Source: an uncultured Bacilli bacterium
GTDB lineage: Bacteria > Bacillota_I > Bacilli_A > RF39 > UBA660
Assembly: GCA_947632345.1 (NCBI GenBank)
Contig: CANROW010000008.1
Span: 1-53,049 of the forward strand
DNA: 53,049 bases
Reading direction: 5' to 3'
Part shown: in pieces, positions 1 through 9,639 of the stretch
Position numbering within the stretch: the first letter of the stretch is position 1
Layout: each line of letters starts with the position of its first letter
Notes under the pieces: generated by a model
What the model saw: the letters and a program-made list of their open reading frames with translations, nothing else
The model's database searches: none
Told to the model about the DNA's origin: nothing
Made by a program: the position numbers and the translations under genes

Positions 1-3
1 ACA

Positions 4-33
4 AAAAGAGAAAAATAACTTTTCTCTTTTTAA
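4..33. terminator. intrinsic terminator-like hairpin
   Basis: aaaaagagaaaa-taac-ttttctcttttt inverted repeat with T/A runs, downstream of the minus-strand ORF ending at 75. Confidence 0.6.
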
Positions 34-74
34 TACAAGTTCTTTTTTTTGATGTCTACCATTTGGGGTTCACA

Positions 75-914
75 TCAGTCTTCCATTCTTTTTGTCTTAA
101 TATTAGTATGACTTTTTCCTAAAATATTATGGTGGACGATTCGCGATGGTCCTTTATTGACGGCATCCACCATATTAAGGATATTAGCTCGTAAATTGGT
201 AACAACCTTTTTATTAACTTTATCACGATCATATGCATTTATCGCGATGCGCAAATGTCTTGAATAATAATACAACAAATCATCATCCAATGACAAAAGA
301 TTATCTTTCCAAACCTCTAAGGCATCTTCAATCAATCCCCGCATTACACCAGCTTTATCAACTTCTAAGGCGTATTGTAAAATTTGTTCAATAGTTAAAT
401 AATACTCACCATCAATCAATTTTGGGGTCATCCCCTTCTTGATTACTTCTTTATATTCTGACAATTTTAACTTTATATCAAAATCGGTAGTATCAGCAAA
501 GCGCTCATCCTTAAGCATTCTGCGCAAAAATAATTTATCTCTACTTCTAAATAATAATTTACGAGCTCTTTCGACTTCACTCTTAACTTCTTCTAAAGCA
601 CTCGTTCTCGTCCGAATTATTTTTTTATCATCAAGTAAAATTGGTAAATATTCACGATTTTCGCTATCAGCAATAAAGGCAACTGTAAAATTGCCATTAG
701 AACTGATGTTATGTTCAGCAATATATTTAGCATTTAAATTGATGAAATCATCGATGCGTTCTTTGAATTCCGCACTTTGACGCATTTCCTCAGTACTTTT
801 ATACTCTTTTGTACAATTGTCAATCATTTTTAGAGATCCACTTAATAGAATGAGTTCGTTAACATCGTTATTAGTTCTACTATCCAATGCATAACTAAGT
901 ATAGCTTTACTCAT
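75..914 (-). CDS. hypothetical protein, divergent from lexA
   Basis: ORF; start taken as MSKAILSYALDS at 914 rather than 1097, because the longer ORF runs through the lexA promoter. Confidence 0.7.
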   Translation of the reverse strand: MSKAILSYALDSRTNNDVNELILLSGSLKMIDNCTKEYKSTEEMRQSAEFKERIDDFINLNAKYIAEHNISSNGNFTVAFIADSENREYLPILLDDKKIIRTRTSALEEVKSEVERARKLLFRSRDKLFLRRMLKDERFADTTDFDIKLKLSEYKEVIKKGMTPKLIDGEYYLTIEQILQYALEVDKAGVMRGLIEDALEVWKDNLLSLDDDLLYYYSRHLRIAINAYDRDKVNKKVVTNLRANILNMVDAVNKGPSRIVHHNILGKSHTNIKTKRMED

Positions 915-1019
915 AAAATCACTCCTACTCTTAACAATTACACATATCTTCGTTAAGAGATTATAGTAACAAATTGTGAAGCAATTGTCAATATGCATTT
1001 TATGTAATAAAACAAAAGT

Positions 1020-1048
1020 TTGACATAAACAAGTGTTTGTGATAATAT
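1020..1048 (+). promoter_or_regulatory. lexA promoter with candidate LexA operator in the spacer
   Basis: TTGACA (1020-1025), 17-nt spacer, TAATAT (1043-1048); spacer contains the palindrome AAAC-AAGT-GTTT (1027-1038), similar to the Gram-positive GAAC-N4-GTTC SOS box. Confidence 0.65.
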
Positions 1049-1073
1049 GATTTTTAGAAATGGATGTGTTTTT

Positions 1074-1691
1074 ATGGAAAAATTGACTAAACGCCAAGAA
1101 GATATCTTAAAAGCCATTAAAAAATTTATGGCCAAACATGGTTATCCACCTACGGTTCGCGAGATTGGAGCAATGTTAAATTTGCATTCACCAGCAACTA
1201 CGCATTTTCATCTCAATAAGTTAGAAGAAAAAGGTTATATTCGCAAGAATGAATCTAAAAATCGCGCTTTAGAGCTTCTCGTCCCAAACGAATTTATGGA
1301 CAAAGAAGAAAATGTTGTTGAAGTACCTTTGCTCGGTAAAATAACAGCAGGAAGTCCAATTGAAGCGATTGAAGTTCCAAATGAATATTTTGCTCTACCA
1401 GCAACTATGCTCAATGGGAAAAAAGAAGTTTTCACTTTAAGAGTCAATGGTGAATCAATGATTAATGCTGGCATCTATGATGGTGATATAATTGTTGTTG
1501 AACGAAGAAACACCGCCTCTAATGGTGAGAAAGTTGTCGCTATGACGGAAGACAATGAAGTCACAGTAAAGACATACTACAAAGAAAAAGGTCATTTTCG
1601 ATTACAACCTGAAAATGACACAATGGCTCCAATAATTCTTGATAAAGTCAGCATATTGGGTAAAGTCGTTGGACTATACAGAAAATTCTAA
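1074..1691 (+). CDS. lexA: LexA repressor
   Basis: N-terminal wHTH (LTKRQEDILKAIKKFMAKHGYPPTVREIGAMLNLHSPATTHFHLNKLEEKGYIRK), Ala-Gly cleavage site (ITAGSPIEAIE), catalytic Ser (NGESMINAGI) and Lys (TVKTYY). Confidence 0.96.
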   Translation: MEKLTKRQEDILKAIKKFMAKHGYPPTVREIGAMLNLHSPATTHFHLNKLEEKGYIRKNESKNRALELLVPNEFMDKEENVVEVPLLGKITAGSPIEAIEVPNEYFALPATMLNGKKEVFTLRVNGESMINAGIYDGDIIVVERRNTASNGEKVVAMTEDNEVTVKTYYKEKGHFRLQPENDTMAPIILDKVSILGKVVGLYRKF

Positions 1692-1726
1692 AAATTAAAA
1701 GAGAAATAATTTTCTCTTTTTTTTTA
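1692..1726. terminator. terminator between lexA and the 6S RNA candidate
   Basis: aaaagagaaataattttctctttttttt. Confidence 0.6.
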
Positions 1727-1732
1727 CAAAAA

Positions 1733-1910
1733 ATGTCCAAGAGGTAGACGTTTAACGATAAAACCCGCCCTATACCAGCAGGTGGGTGTCCATACTTAAC
1801 CTTTAGGATCCCAAAATTAATTGGTCTTCAACACGGGTTAACGATCCGAACTCCCGTATCGTCATTTAGTCGGTTTTAATAGAAAACGCCTGTCCTCCTA
1901 GACATCTTAA
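1733..1910 (-). ncRNA. ssrS: 6S RNA (SsrS) candidate
   Basis: Minus-strand transcript with long terminal stem (gtctaggaggacaggcgttt pairs with aaacgtctacctcttggac), rod-like layout of about 175 nt, 3' segment GGACACCCACCTGCTGGTATAGGGCGGG resembling the conserved 6S 3' motif, followed by a T-run. Confidence 0.65.
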
Positions 1911-1968
1911 TTGTATCATACATAAATGATTCTTCCAAGAATTTTCAATAAATTTTACACTTCTTATA

Positions 1969-2307
1969 CTATTTATTATTTATATCACTAATAATTTGTT
2001 CAATCTTGTTGCCGTATTCAATTGACTCATCAAAGATAAAGCGAAGCTCAGGAGTATGACGAATGTCAATTCTTTTGCTAATCTCACCACGAATAAATGA
2101 TTTAGCTCGCTCCAATGCTTTAATCGTTTCATCGCGTTTATCCATATCTAAAACGGTAAAATATACTTTAGCATAACTTAAATCATTAGTTATTTCGCAT
2201 CCCGTTATAGTTACAAATTTTATATTTTCATCCTTTACCTCTGTAGCAAGAATTTCACTAATTGTCTTTTCAAACGCACTACCGAGTCTATCTATTTTAA
2301 CACTCAT
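1969..2307 (-). CDS. rbfA: 30S ribosome-binding factor A
   Basis: KIDRLGSAFEKTISEILATEVKD...; position after infB. Confidence 0.9.
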   Translation of the reverse strand: MSVKIDRLGSAFEKTISEILATEVKDENIKFVTITGCEITNDLSYAKVYFTVLDMDKRDETIKALERAKSFIRGEISKRIDIRHTPELRFIFDESIEYGNKIEQIISDINNK

Positions 2308-2338
2308 GATTACACCTCAATTCTAAAAAAGAGATTAA

Positions 2339-4447
2339 TTATCTTTTAATCTCATTTAATTCATAAGCTTCAATAATATCATTTTCTTTAATATCTTGAT
2401 ATTTATCTAAAGTAATACCGCAGTCCATACCTTTATTAACTTCTTTAACTTGGTCTTTTTCTCTTTGAATAGAATTAATTTTACCAGTGTATAAAACAAC
2501 ACCATCTCTAATTAGTCGAGCATTTCCACCATTTTTTATAACTCCATCAACCACATGCGAACCAGCAATATTTCCGACTTTAGAGAACTTAAATATTTGT
2601 CTTATTTCAGCGTGACCGATGACATTCTCTTCATAAATTGGCTCAAGCATTCCTTTCATTGATGCTTCAATATCTTCAATCATCTTATAGATGATGTCGT
2701 ACAATCTTATATCGACGTTATATTCTTTAGCAAAGTCAAGTGTTTTAGCATTTGGACGGACATTAAAACCGATAATGATAGCATTACTTGCATTAGCTAG
2801 AACGATATCACTCTCAGTAATAGTTCCTACGCCACCCAAAATGACATTAACTTTTACTCCCTCTACATCAATTTTATTCAAACTCTGTTTAATAGCTTCC
2901 AAAGAACCATTGACATCGGTTTTTAAAACCACATTTACTTCCTTAACACCTGATTGAATAGCTCCAAACAAATCCTCAAGAGTCATTCCACTCTTATTGG
3001 TATCCTGTTCACGACTGCGATTTTTTCGTTGTTCAGCAACAGCCTTTGCCTGTTTTTCCGTTTCGAATGACATAAACTTATCACCGGCTGAAGGAACAGC
3101 ATTTAATCCAGTTATTTCGACAGGAGTTGATGGCAAAGCTTCAACAACGTCAATTCCACGATCATTTTTTAAGGTACGAACTTTACCAAAGGATGTACCA
3201 ACGACTACTGGATCGCCTAGACGCAATGTTCCATTTTGAACGAGAACTGTTGCCACTGTACCAACTTTTTTATCAAGACGTGACTCAATGACTGTTCCCA
3301 TTGCATAACGGTTAGGATTAGCCTTTAATTCAGCCATTTCACTGACTAAAATGATGTTTTCAAGTAGTTCTTTAATTCCTTCGTGGGTTTTCGCGGATAT
3401 CTTATTAGTTACGATATCACCACCCCATTCTTCAGGAGTTAAACCATATTCAGTTAGTTCCGTCATAATTTTTTCAATATTAGCACCTGGTTTATCAATC
3501 TTGTTAATCGCAACAATTATAGGTACTTTAGCTGCGCGAGCATGGTCAATGGCCTCTTTAGTCTGTGGCATTACTCCATCATCAGCGGCAACAATAATGA
3601 CAACGATATCCGTAACACTTGCGCCACGAGCCCGCATCTCCGTAAATGCTTCGTGACCTGGAGTATCGATAAAAGTAATCTTTTTACCATCAAGTTCGAC
3701 TTGATAAGCACCAATTGCTTGCGTAATACCTCCAGCTTCACCACTGACGACATCCGTTTTTCTAATCGCATCCAAAAGTGAGGTTTTACCATGGTCAACA
3801 TGTCCCATAATGGTGACAACAGGTGGTCTATTAACTAAGTTTTCAGCTTTTTCATTTAAATGATAATTTTCAAAATTAGATATATCAACATTCTCTTCCC
3901 GCGTTAACTCTTTACCGTAGTCAACAACTAACAACTCGGCAACTTCAAAACTCAATGGATAATTGACATTAGCCATAACCCCAAGTTTCATCAACTTTTT
4001 GATAAGTTCAGTTGCTGATACATTCAAAGTGTTAGCCAAGTCAGAGACAGTCATATCATCAACATAAATGACCTTATTATTTAGTTCTTCATCTTCATTT
4101 GATTGGAGCTTTTCGCGATGTTTATAGATCTTTTTACGCTCTTTTTGAAAGTTAGTTTTATTATTTTCAACACGATCTTTCTTAGACTTCAATTTTTCCT
4201 TTTTATTATTAGTATCTATATTGATATTATTACCAGTAATGATATTTTCAACTTTTTCTTCCAAAATATCGTCTTCAGAAACAATATAATCTTCATTATC
4301 TTGAATTTCGTTATCCAACAATATGATATCATCTTCTGTTAACATGGTTTCTTGGCTATCACATGGTATGTCTAGCTTTTTACACAACCTCATTATCTCA
4401 TCTAAACTCTTATTAACATCTATTGAATATTCTAAAATACTCATCAT
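2339..4447 (-). CDS. infB: translation initiation factor IF-2
   Basis: VTIMGHVDHGKTSLLDAIR, DTPGHEAF, NKIDK motifs; full-length. Confidence 0.97.
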   Translation of the reverse strand: MMSILEYSIDVNKSLDEIMRLCKKLDIPCDSQETMLTEDDIILLDNEIQDNEDYIVSEDDILEEKVENIITGNNINIDTNNKKEKLKSKKDRVENNKTNFQKERKKIYKHREKLQSNEDEELNNKVIYVDDMTVSDLANTLNVSATELIKKLMKLGVMANVNYPLSFEVAELLVVDYGKELTREENVDISNFENYHLNEKAENLVNRPPVVTIMGHVDHGKTSLLDAIRKTDVVSGEAGGITQAIGAYQVELDGKKITFIDTPGHEAFTEMRARGASVTDIVVIIVAADDGVMPQTKEAIDHARAAKVPIIVAINKIDKPGANIEKIMTELTEYGLTPEEWGGDIVTNKISAKTHEGIKELLENIILVSEMAELKANPNRYAMGTVIESRLDKKVGTVATVLVQNGTLRLGDPVVVGTSFGKVRTLKNDRGIDVVEALPSTPVEITGLNAVPSAGDKFMSFETEKQAKAVAEQRKNRSREQDTNKSGMTLEDLFGAIQSGVKEVNVVLKTDVNGSLEAIKQSLNKIDVEGVKVNVILGGVGTITESDIVLANASNAIIIGFNVRPNAKTLDFAKEYNVDIRLYDIIYKMIEDIEASMKGMLEPIYEENVIGHAEIRQIFKFSKVGNIAGSHVVDGVIKNGGNARLIRDGVVLYTGKINSIQREKDQVKEVNKGMDCGITLDKYQDIKENDIIEAYELNEIKR

Positions 4448-4515
4448 GCTAAATCACCTCTACTTTCTCAAATCTATATACTCTTTTATTATATGGCGGT
4501 ATTGACCATTTATAA

Positions 4516-4788
4516 CTATTTACCTATTTCTTCTTTTATATTTTCATAAACGTCATCCGTTATTTCGACTTCTAATTGTCTTTGAAGAATTTTTCCCTTT
4601 TGGGCTTTTTCTAATACTTCTAAACTCTTCTTTATATAACAACCATGTCCATTCATTTTTCCAGTTGGATCGACTAATACTTTCCCTTCTGGCGTTCTAA
4701 CAATTCTTAACAATTCATTTTTCGGTAATTTTTCACGTGTAACAACACAAGTTCGCAAAATAACCTTTTTTGTTTTCACGAAAATCAC
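4516..4788 (-). CDS. rnpM: YlxR/RnpM family RNA-binding protein
   Basis: LRTCVVTREKLPKNELLRIVRTPEGKVLVDPTGKMNGHGCYI. Confidence 0.88.
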   Translation of the reverse strand: MIFVKTKKVILRTCVVTREKLPKNELLRIVRTPEGKVLVDPTGKMNGHGCYIKKSLEVLEKAQKGKILQRQLEVEITDDVYENIKEEIGK

Positions 4789-5126
4789 TTCCTCTTTTTC
4801 ATTTTCGCGAGTGGCGCACTCTTCAAACGAAGCGTTTTTATTTTCTCTTGTTGTTCTTCCGTTGGCGGCACACCACTCTCATTTATTTCACGGAACAAAG
4901 CGTTCCATTCATCATATAAATCAGTATCATTTTTTTCAATGCAGTTTAATAAGCGATGAGCTTTTCTCGTCAAAGGTGCACCATTCTCAATAGTCTTCTT
5001 ACCATCATCACAATCCTTTTGAATGTGATGATAAGTAAGAGGATTCTTTTTATTGAGAGTGAATCCCATCCAATCGACTTCATAAGTCCCAAATTTTTCA
5101 ACAAGTTGTTTTAATACTGCATTCAT
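4785..5126 (-). CDS. HNH-nuclease-like small protein in the nusA-infB operon
   Basis: PLTYHHIQKDCDDGKKTIENGAPLTRKAHRLLNCIE resembles an HNH His-His...Asn...His layout without zinc cysteines. Confidence 0.55.
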   Translation of the reverse strand: MNAVLKQLVEKFGTYEVDWMGFTLNKKNPLTYHHIQKDCDDGKKTIENGAPLTRKAHRLLNCIEKNDTDLYDEWNALFREINESGVPPTEEQQEKIKTLRLKSAPLAKMKKRK

Positions 5127-5141
5127 AAAATCCTCCTGAAA

Positions 5142-6215
5142 TTAATCTTTAAAATTGATACCCATAGCAGCGGCTTGTTCCGTCGTCTTAATATCGATCT
5201 TGTAACGTGTCAACTTAGAAGCAAGGCGAGCATTTTGTCCTTTCTTACCAATAGCTAGTGAGAAATTATCACTATCAGCTACCACCGTACATTCCTGTTT
5301 TTTAGGATCAGTTATAATTACGTGCAAGTTTTTAGCTGGTTGAAGAGCATTTGCAATAAATACTTCTGGCTCTTTATCATATCTGACAATATCGATTTTT
5401 TCACCATTTACTTCTTCAATAATACGTGCAATCCTTGAACCTTTTTCACCAATACAAGCACCAATTGGATCAATATTAGCCTTCTCGGAGTAAACTGCTA
5501 CTTTACTACGGCTACCAGCATCACGAGCGACACTATATAGAAGGACAGATCCATCAGATAATTCTGGAATTTCATGTTCAAATAGTCTCTTTAAAAATCC
5601 ATAATGATTTCTTGACAAAAGAATAAACATTCCTTTACCACTATCGTCAACCTTGGTGACATAGGCTTTAATCTGTTTACCCATCTCAATCTTTTCACCA
5701 GGGATACATTCCTTTTTAGGCAAGATGGCGTTAATTCTTCCAATATTGATAAAGTAGTTATCAACATCCTCAAGTTCAACTGTACCAACTATTAATTCAT
5801 CCTGTTTGTCACCATATTCTTTAGCAATAGAATTTCTCTCAGCTTCACGCATCTTTTGAATGATGACTTGTTTAGCAGTTGAAGCCGCAACCCGTCCAAA
5901 ATCCTTTGGCGTTACTTCCGTATCAATTGTATCACCAACATTTAATGTCTTATTAATCTTCCGAGCATCACTCAAACTTATTTCTAAATCCAAGTCAATA
6001 TCATCATAATCGTCATCGACAACGGTTAAATAAGAATATACCTTAATATCTCCCGTCTCACGATTAATGATGATCTTTGAATTAGTCAAAGAATCAAAAT
6101 TTTTCTTATAAGCGGTGGCTAAAGCAAGTTCCATAGCTTCAAAAACCAATTCGCGATCAATTCCTTTTTCTTTGACAATCAAATCTACTGCCTTTATAAA
6201 TTCTTTACTATTCAT
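5142..6215 (-). CDS. nusA: transcription termination/antitermination protein NusA
   Basis: MNSKEFIKAVDLIVKEKGIDRELVFEAMELALATAYKK; S1/KH regions (IGACIGEKGSRIARIIEE, LAIGKKGQNARLA). Confidence 0.95.
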   Translation of the reverse strand: MNSKEFIKAVDLIVKEKGIDRELVFEAMELALATAYKKNFDSLTNSKIIINRETGDIKVYSYLTVVDDDYDDIDLDLEISLSDARKINKTLNVGDTIDTEVTPKDFGRVAASTAKQVIIQKMREAERNSIAKEYGDKQDELIVGTVELEDVDNYFINIGRINAILPKKECIPGEKIEMGKQIKAYVTKVDDSGKGMFILLSRNHYGFLKRLFEHEIPELSDGSVLLYSVARDAGSRSKVAVYSEKANIDPIGACIGEKGSRIARIIEEVNGEKIDIVRYDKEPEVFIANALQPAKNLHVIITDPKKQECTVVADSDNFSLAIGKKGQNARLASKLTRYKIDIKTTEQAAAMGINFKD

Positions 6216-6465
6216 TATTTCCATCTCCTTTAGATTTTGCATATACATCTAATATGTATTCTTCATCAATCAAATTTTCTTTGTCAATTATCGGATTAAT
6301 AATACGGGTAACCATGACTACTTTATTTAAATCAATAACAAAGTCTGCATCCAAAACAACTCGTAAAAAAGTATCATCATTTTCTTTTTCAAACTTTATT
6401 TCATCGATGTAAATACCTAAATCCTTGATTTTTTCATCAATCAATTGCTTTAGTTTTTCTTCCAT
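6208..6465 (-). CDS. rimP: short RimP-like ribosome maturation factor (N-terminal domain only)
   Basis: Position upstream of nusA; RimP-like N-terminal half (ARxINPIIDKENLIDEEYILDV), 85 aa. Confidence 0.7.
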   Translation of the reverse strand: MEEKLKQLIDEKIKDLGIYIDEIKFEKENDDTFLRVVLDADFVIDLNKVVMVTRIINPIIDKENLIDEEYILDVYAKSKGDGNNE

Positions 6466-6601
6466 ATCATCACCCCTTCAATATAAAAAGTGGAAGCTTT
6501 CTTCCACTTGATGTACTTGTATTATAACATATTTTATCAATAATACAAATAAAAAGATAAAAAATTTTAAAAAAATTAACGCCAATAACAGCGTTAAATA
6601 T

Positions 6602-6913
6602 CTATTTTTTCTTATGAATGAATATCTTGACAATGTATCCAAGGAATATTGCATACATGACGACATATGCCCATAGAAGAATTGTTTCGATGATACCACT
6701 CGTATAATTGCAAATCAAAGCTTCAATAGACGCTGGAAAATACTTATTGATTAAACTCTGCAACTCCGGTACAGGAACATTGGCCTGAATAAAATTTAAA
6801 ATTCTTAGAAAAATATCGATTATTGCAAAAGCATAGACAAAACTTGAAAAACGTCTGAAAAAAAAGACAACAATCAACAATAATACAACGACAACAACTA
6901 AATCAATATACAT
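6602..6913 (-). CDS. hypothetical membrane protein
   Basis: multiple hydrophobic segments, 103 aa. Confidence 0.6.
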   Translation of the reverse strand: MYIDLVVVVVLLLIVVFFFRRFSSFVYAFAIIDIFLRILNFIQANVPVPELQSLINKYFPASIEALICNYTSGIIETILLWAYVVMYAIFLGYIVKIFIHKKK

Positions 6914-7001
6914 TTTACAACACCTACTACTCTCTAAATTAATTATAACATTGTTTTATTAAATTTGTTAGAAAAAGAGATATTATTTTTGCATTTGACA
7001 G

Positions 7002-7619
7002 TCACTCACCGCGTTTAGCTATTTTAGAATATATGCATCCGCAAAAATCTTGACGATATAAATCATACTGCTTAGATAATTCAATGCTGCGTTTATAACC
7101 ATTTCGCTTTTTAAAATCGGCATACAAGTAATTTATGGAATACTCTTTTTCAAGTTCGGAACCAATTTCATTTAGCTTTTGGGCATCCTTATGTGGACTA
7201 ATTGACAAGGTCGTCGTAAAGTAATCAAAGCCATTTAACTTAGCATATTTAGCAGCTTCCTCTAACCGTAAACGATAACACTTAAAACATCTTTCACCAC
7301 GTTCTGGCGCATCTTCTAAACCATTAGCTATTTGCAAAAATTCTTTTGGCTCATATCTTCCTTCAACTATTTCAATTTTATTAATATGGGGAATTTCAGA
7401 AACTAATCTTTTCAATTCATTTAAACGCTTATCATATTCTTCACGCGATGAGATATTGGGATTATAAAAAAGAATTGTTATATCGAAATGATTAGTCAAA
7501 TACTCCAAGACATAAGAAGAACAAGGAGCACAACAACTATGTAGTAATAGTGTCGGTATTTTGTCCTTGTTCTCTTCTAAAATTTCTTCCATTTTTAATT
7601 GATAATTCATATCAATCAC
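7002..7619 (-). CDS. queH: epoxyqueuosine reductase QueH (DUF208)
   Basis: LLHSCCAPCSSYVLEYL, FYNPNI, GERCFKCYRLRLEEAA, FCGCIYS. Confidence 0.93.
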   Translation of the reverse strand: MIDMNYQLKMEEILEENKDKIPTLLLHSCCAPCSSYVLEYLTNHFDITILFYNPNISSREEYDKRLNELKRLVSEIPHINKIEIVEGRYEPKEFLQIANGLEDAPERGERCFKCYRLRLEEAAKYAKLNGFDYFTTTLSISPHKDAQKLNEIGSELEKEYSINYLYADFKKRNGYKRSIELSKQYDLYRQDFCGCIYSKIAKRGE

Positions 7620-7624
7620 CCTTT

Positions 7625-9367
7625 TTATTTCTTCGTACCTATCGTTTTAACCTTGGCCTTTTCTTCAGGTGGATAAACTTGTCTTTTAGCTTGGTCATTG
7701 ATTGCGTATAAGACAAAATCTTTTGGATCTTCGATGGTCTCTTTCTTCAAAATCAATTCTCCTTTTTCACCATTCAACAAACGCACTTTGCGAACAGCTA
7801 CTTGAAGCATATCATCGACAATTCTCTTTAAGCCACTAGCTCCTGCTTTTTCCTTCATTGACTTTTCAGCAATACATTCTAAAATTGTACCATCATAGAT
7901 AAGTTCGGTATTATCGACATCACTAAAAGCTTTTTCATATATTTTTAATGGTGAAATATTTGAATCAGTCAAGATAGTTACTAAATCACTTTTACTCAAT
8001 TCATTAACAACTTTTATAATTTGTAATCGACGAAGCAATTCTGGCTTTAATCCATACTTGATTAAATCCTCTGGTCCCAAGACTACTCTAGAATTATTTT
8101 CAGCATTCTTTTCTTCTTTAGAACTTTCATCAGGCGAAATGTTAAATCCTATTTGAACTTTTGTCCTTTTGTCATGCATTTCTTTCTTCTTTTGCTCGAT
8201 CAAATCTTGCGCCGCTCCGGCACAAATGAAAGTTAAATCCTTAGTATTGAAAGTAATAGATGAATCATGATAGTTCTCAGCTGGAATGACAATCTCATCA
8301 CCTTCAAGCATTTTGAACAATTCATCTTGAACATCTTGTTTGTTAATACCATTGCCAATTAATTTATCAATTTCATCAATAAAAACAATACCATGTTCGG
8401 CCTTTTGGATATCACCACCGCAAGCTGAAATGAGACTTCTTATCGCCTGTGATGTGGAATTTCCTACATAACCAGACGCCGTAGCAGTTGATGCATCAAA
8501 GAAAACAATAGGAATATCTGTATGTCTTTTTATTGACCGGACAAGCTCTGTCTTACCACAACCACTTGGACCTAAAATCAACATATTAGATTTCAATCCG
8601 TCGTGGTCATGATAATGTTTATTTTTATAAAGCATTGAAACTAGTGCTGACGCAACATGATCTTGCGCAATTACTTCAGAGCATACCATTTTTTCCAATT
8701 CATCAGGATCAAAATCATAATTGATTGGCGTAAAAGAAGTGTTTTCAGGCGTAATGGACTGATCTTCCTCAACGTCATCATCATAATCGAACATATTATA
8801 TGGTTGAACGACGACAATTGGTGTATTACCCCCAAGGGCATCACCAACTAGTTTAGCAGCCATCCGCATCATTTGTTCATTTGATAGAGCACCTACCTCT
8901 TGCATTATATCATCATTAACATCAATATTATCATTACTATGGGAATCATATTTATCCATGATATAGAATAAATTATCATCAGCCTGTTCATCATAGACAG
9001 AATACAAGAAATATGACCTAACACTACGTTCATAGACAATGAATGGATCGATTGCGACACCCTGTTCTGCCAACATGCTCAACATAACATCTTCTTCAAT
9101 TGGGAAAGCATAGAATAAAGTCCCATCATCCCAAGTGTCATAAACCATCTCATTTTCGAGTGGGCAAAGCAAATTATCTTCATCAGAACCAAATGTTGGA
9201 ATTACATCATTGACGCAACGATACTCTTCCTTCGTCTCTAAATCAGTAAAAACTTCCCGTCTAAAATCACACGTTCCCCTAATTGTCTTCACTGGTTTAT
9301 AAGCAACAACTCCTGCATCAGGATATGATGCTTCATATAAAACTGTATAATAAATTTTGTCATTCAT
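7625..9367 (-). CDS. ClpX-like AAA+ ATPase with atypical N-terminal region
   Basis: Walker A GPSGCGKTE, Walker B IVFIDEIDK, pore motif SGYVG, IGF-like motif KVQIGF; no ClpX zinc-binding N-domain. Confidence 0.88.
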   Translation of the reverse strand: MNDKIYYTVLYEASYPDAGVVAYKPVKTIRGTCDFRREVFTDLETKEEYRCVNDVIPTFGSDEDNLLCPLENEMVYDTWDDGTLFYAFPIEEDVMLSMLAEQGVAIDPFIVYERSVRSYFLYSVYDEQADDNLFYIMDKYDSHSNDNIDVNDDIMQEVGALSNEQMMRMAAKLVGDALGGNTPIVVVQPYNMFDYDDDVEEDQSITPENTSFTPINYDFDPDELEKMVCSEVIAQDHVASALVSMLYKNKHYHDHDGLKSNMLILGPSGCGKTELVRSIKRHTDIPIVFFDASTATASGYVGNSTSQAIRSLISACGGDIQKAEHGIVFIDEIDKLIGNGINKQDVQDELFKMLEGDEIVIPAENYHDSSITFNTKDLTFICAGAAQDLIEQKKKEMHDKRTKVQIGFNISPDESSKEEKNAENNSRVVLGPEDLIKYGLKPELLRRLQIIKVVNELSKSDLVTILTDSNISPLKIYEKAFSDVDNTELIYDGTILECIAEKSMKEKAGASGLKRIVDDMLQVAVRKVRLLNGEKGELILKKETIEDPKDFVLYAINDQAKRQVYPPEEKAKVKTIGTKK

Positions 9368-9448
9368 AATTACTTCCCCCTACATGAACATCAATATACA
9401 TAGAATTATTATATAACCAGATATAAAAAAAAGACAATAAAAAAATGC

Positions 9449-9634
9449 TTATTCAGCATCATTTTTCTCTACAACTTTTTTTCCTTTGTAAGAACCACAA
9501 TTTGGGCAAGCTCTATGAGGTTTAATAGCTGCTCCACATTCTTTACAAGTAACTACACCAACTGGAGTTAATGCATTGTGACTTCTTCTCATTCTTTTTC
9601 TTGTTTTTGAAACTTTTCTAAAAGGTACTGCCAT
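9449..9634 (-). CDS. rpmF: 50S ribosomal protein L32
   Basis: MAVPFRKVSKTRKRMRRSHNALT with two CxxC. Confidence 0.97.
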   Translation of the reverse strand: MAVPFRKVSKTRKRMRRSHNALTPVGVVTCKECGAAIKPHRACPNCGSYKGKKVVEKNDAE

Positions 9635-9639
9635 AGTTA

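Noticed and set aside
1047-1073. Upstream ATG for lexA at 1047
   Set aside because: Lies within the predicted -10 element; MEKLTKRQ at 1074 is the canonical LexA start
914-1097. N-terminal extension of the 75-1097 minus ORF, and ORF 953-1135
   Set aside because: Runs through the lexA promoter and start; a good internal Met exists at 914
2691-4505. Plus-strand ORFs antisense to infB
   Set aside because: Opposite an unambiguous infB; no RBS or recognisable domain
6478-6699. 73-aa minus-strand ORF
   Set aside because: Overlaps the 103-aa membrane protein and its downstream terminator-like hairpin; no coding evidence
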